From NCBI GenBank assembly GCA_007119005.1, contig SKQM01000047.1:1-5594 (forward strand): DNA of 5,594 bases, given 5' to 3'. Source of the stretch: Thioalkalivibrio sp. Lineage in GTDB: Bacteria > Pseudomonadota > Gammaproteobacteria > Ectothiorhodospirales > Ectothiorhodospiraceae. Within the stretch, counting starts at the first letter, position 1, and every line of letters begins with the position of its first letter. Positions 5,429-5,594 of this stretch are shown here, piece by piece. The position numbers and the translations under genes were made by a program. The notes under the pieces are model-generated. The model was not told the DNA's origin. It searched no databases and was given only the letters and a program-made list of their open reading frames with translations.

Positions 5429-5594
5429 GATTCGGTACCTCTCCATCGGTTGGCGAGTTCAACCGCAATGGCGTAGAGCATCACGGATATTATCGGAAAG
5501 ATCGAGGCGAACGCGATCAGGCCGAAGCCGTCGATCATCACGTTGCGCCCCTCGATGTGCGTGGCCAGGCCGATGCCGAGCGCGGTCACCAGCG
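5425..5594 (-). CDS. DUF1538 family membrane protein (C-terminal end only)
   Basis: The last 55 residues of a gene entering from the right edge. The translation, too short to have been listed as an open frame, begins [18 protein letters not shown] and continues [35 protein letters not shown] before a TGA at 5425-5427. The hydrophobic [21 protein letters not shown] stretch is one membrane helix and resembles the C-terminal end of DUF1538 proteins. From memory, two-gene DUF1538 systems (UmpAB of Halomonas) were described as Na+/H+ antiporters, so cation/proton exchange is a possible role here. Its stop overlaps the PII-like start in ATGA, which indicates translational coupling. Only the C-terminus is visible, so the family call rests on this tail and on the recurring DUF1538/PII pairing. 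Confidence 0.65.
   Translation of the reverse strand, partial: LVTALGIGLATHIEGRNVMIDGFGLIAFASIFPIISVMLYAIAVELANRWRGTES
5438..5444 (-). promoter_or_regulatory. Ribosome binding site of the PII-like gene
   Basis: GGAGAGG on the minus strand, 9 nt before ATG 5428, inside the 3' end of the DUF1538 gene. It supports ATG 5428 over the upstream in-frame ATG at 5446, which overlaps this site. Confidence 0.6.

Noticed and set aside
5429..5446. Longer PII-like start at ATG 5446
   Set aside because: It overlaps the ribosome site of the better start at 5428, lacks one of its own, and would break the ATGA coupling.
4589..5476. 295-residue plus-strand frame across the CBS and PII-like genes
   Set aside because: It is antisense to two genes with clear domains and good ribosome sites. 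The His/Asp/Gln-rich composition is that of a shadow frame.
1..5594. CRISPR array, insertion sequence or prophage
   Set aside because: I see no regularly spaced repeats, transposase, integrase, or long terminal inverted or direct repeats on either strand.

Overview
The window looks like a chromosomal stretch of a GC-rich proteobacterium. The best guess is a gammaproteobacterium close to Chromatiales/Ectothiorhodospiraceae. The clues are a rhombosortase, an RtcB/archease pair, a DUF1538 membrane protein with a PII-like partner, and a remnant of a respiratory iron-sulfur subunit. This placement is inferred from gene content and base composition, not from a marker gene.

Layout. All intact genes lie on the minus strand. 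(1) At 1-1064 a twin-arginine-type PhnD-like periplasmic binding protein (213-1064) overlaps by 8 bp the start of a membrane sensor protein, probably a histidine kinase, that runs off the left edge (1-220). (2) At about 1065-2590 there is a scrambled segment. An intact rhombosortase gene (rrtA, 1348-1938, minus) sits between two plus-strand gene tails with no beginnings. One is the C-terminal part of a 4Fe-4S dicluster electron-transfer subunit (about 1099-1260). The other is the C-terminal half of a metallo-beta-lactamase-fold hydrolase (about 2069-2590). (3) At 2612-5594 there is a compact minus-strand run in transcription order: DUF1538 membrane protein (partial, 5425-5594), PII-like protein (5081-5428), two-CBS-domain protein (4568-4981), archease (4079-4543) and RtcB RNA ligase (2612-4042). 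Spacings are a 4-bp ATGA overlap, then 99, 24 and 36 nt.

How the genes may work together. RtcB and archease are a known functional pair: archease helps RtcB guanylylation and turnover during ligation of 2',3'-cyclic phosphate or 3'-phosphate RNA ends to 5'-OH ends. The three upstream genes look like a membrane transporter with small-molecule-sensing regulators (PII-like and CBS). Close spacing suggests co-transcription with the RNA-repair pair, although the 99-nt gap could hold a separate promoter. The PhnD-like protein and its overlapping membrane partner look like a ligand-sensing pair rather than an ABC importer, since no permease or ATPase is visible in the window.

I see no CRISPR array, rRNA, tRNA, transposase or clear Rho-independent terminator. 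The most noteworthy points are the linkage of RNA repair to a PII/CBS/DUF1538 module, the PhnD-sensor coupling, and the two headless gene remnants flanking rrtA.
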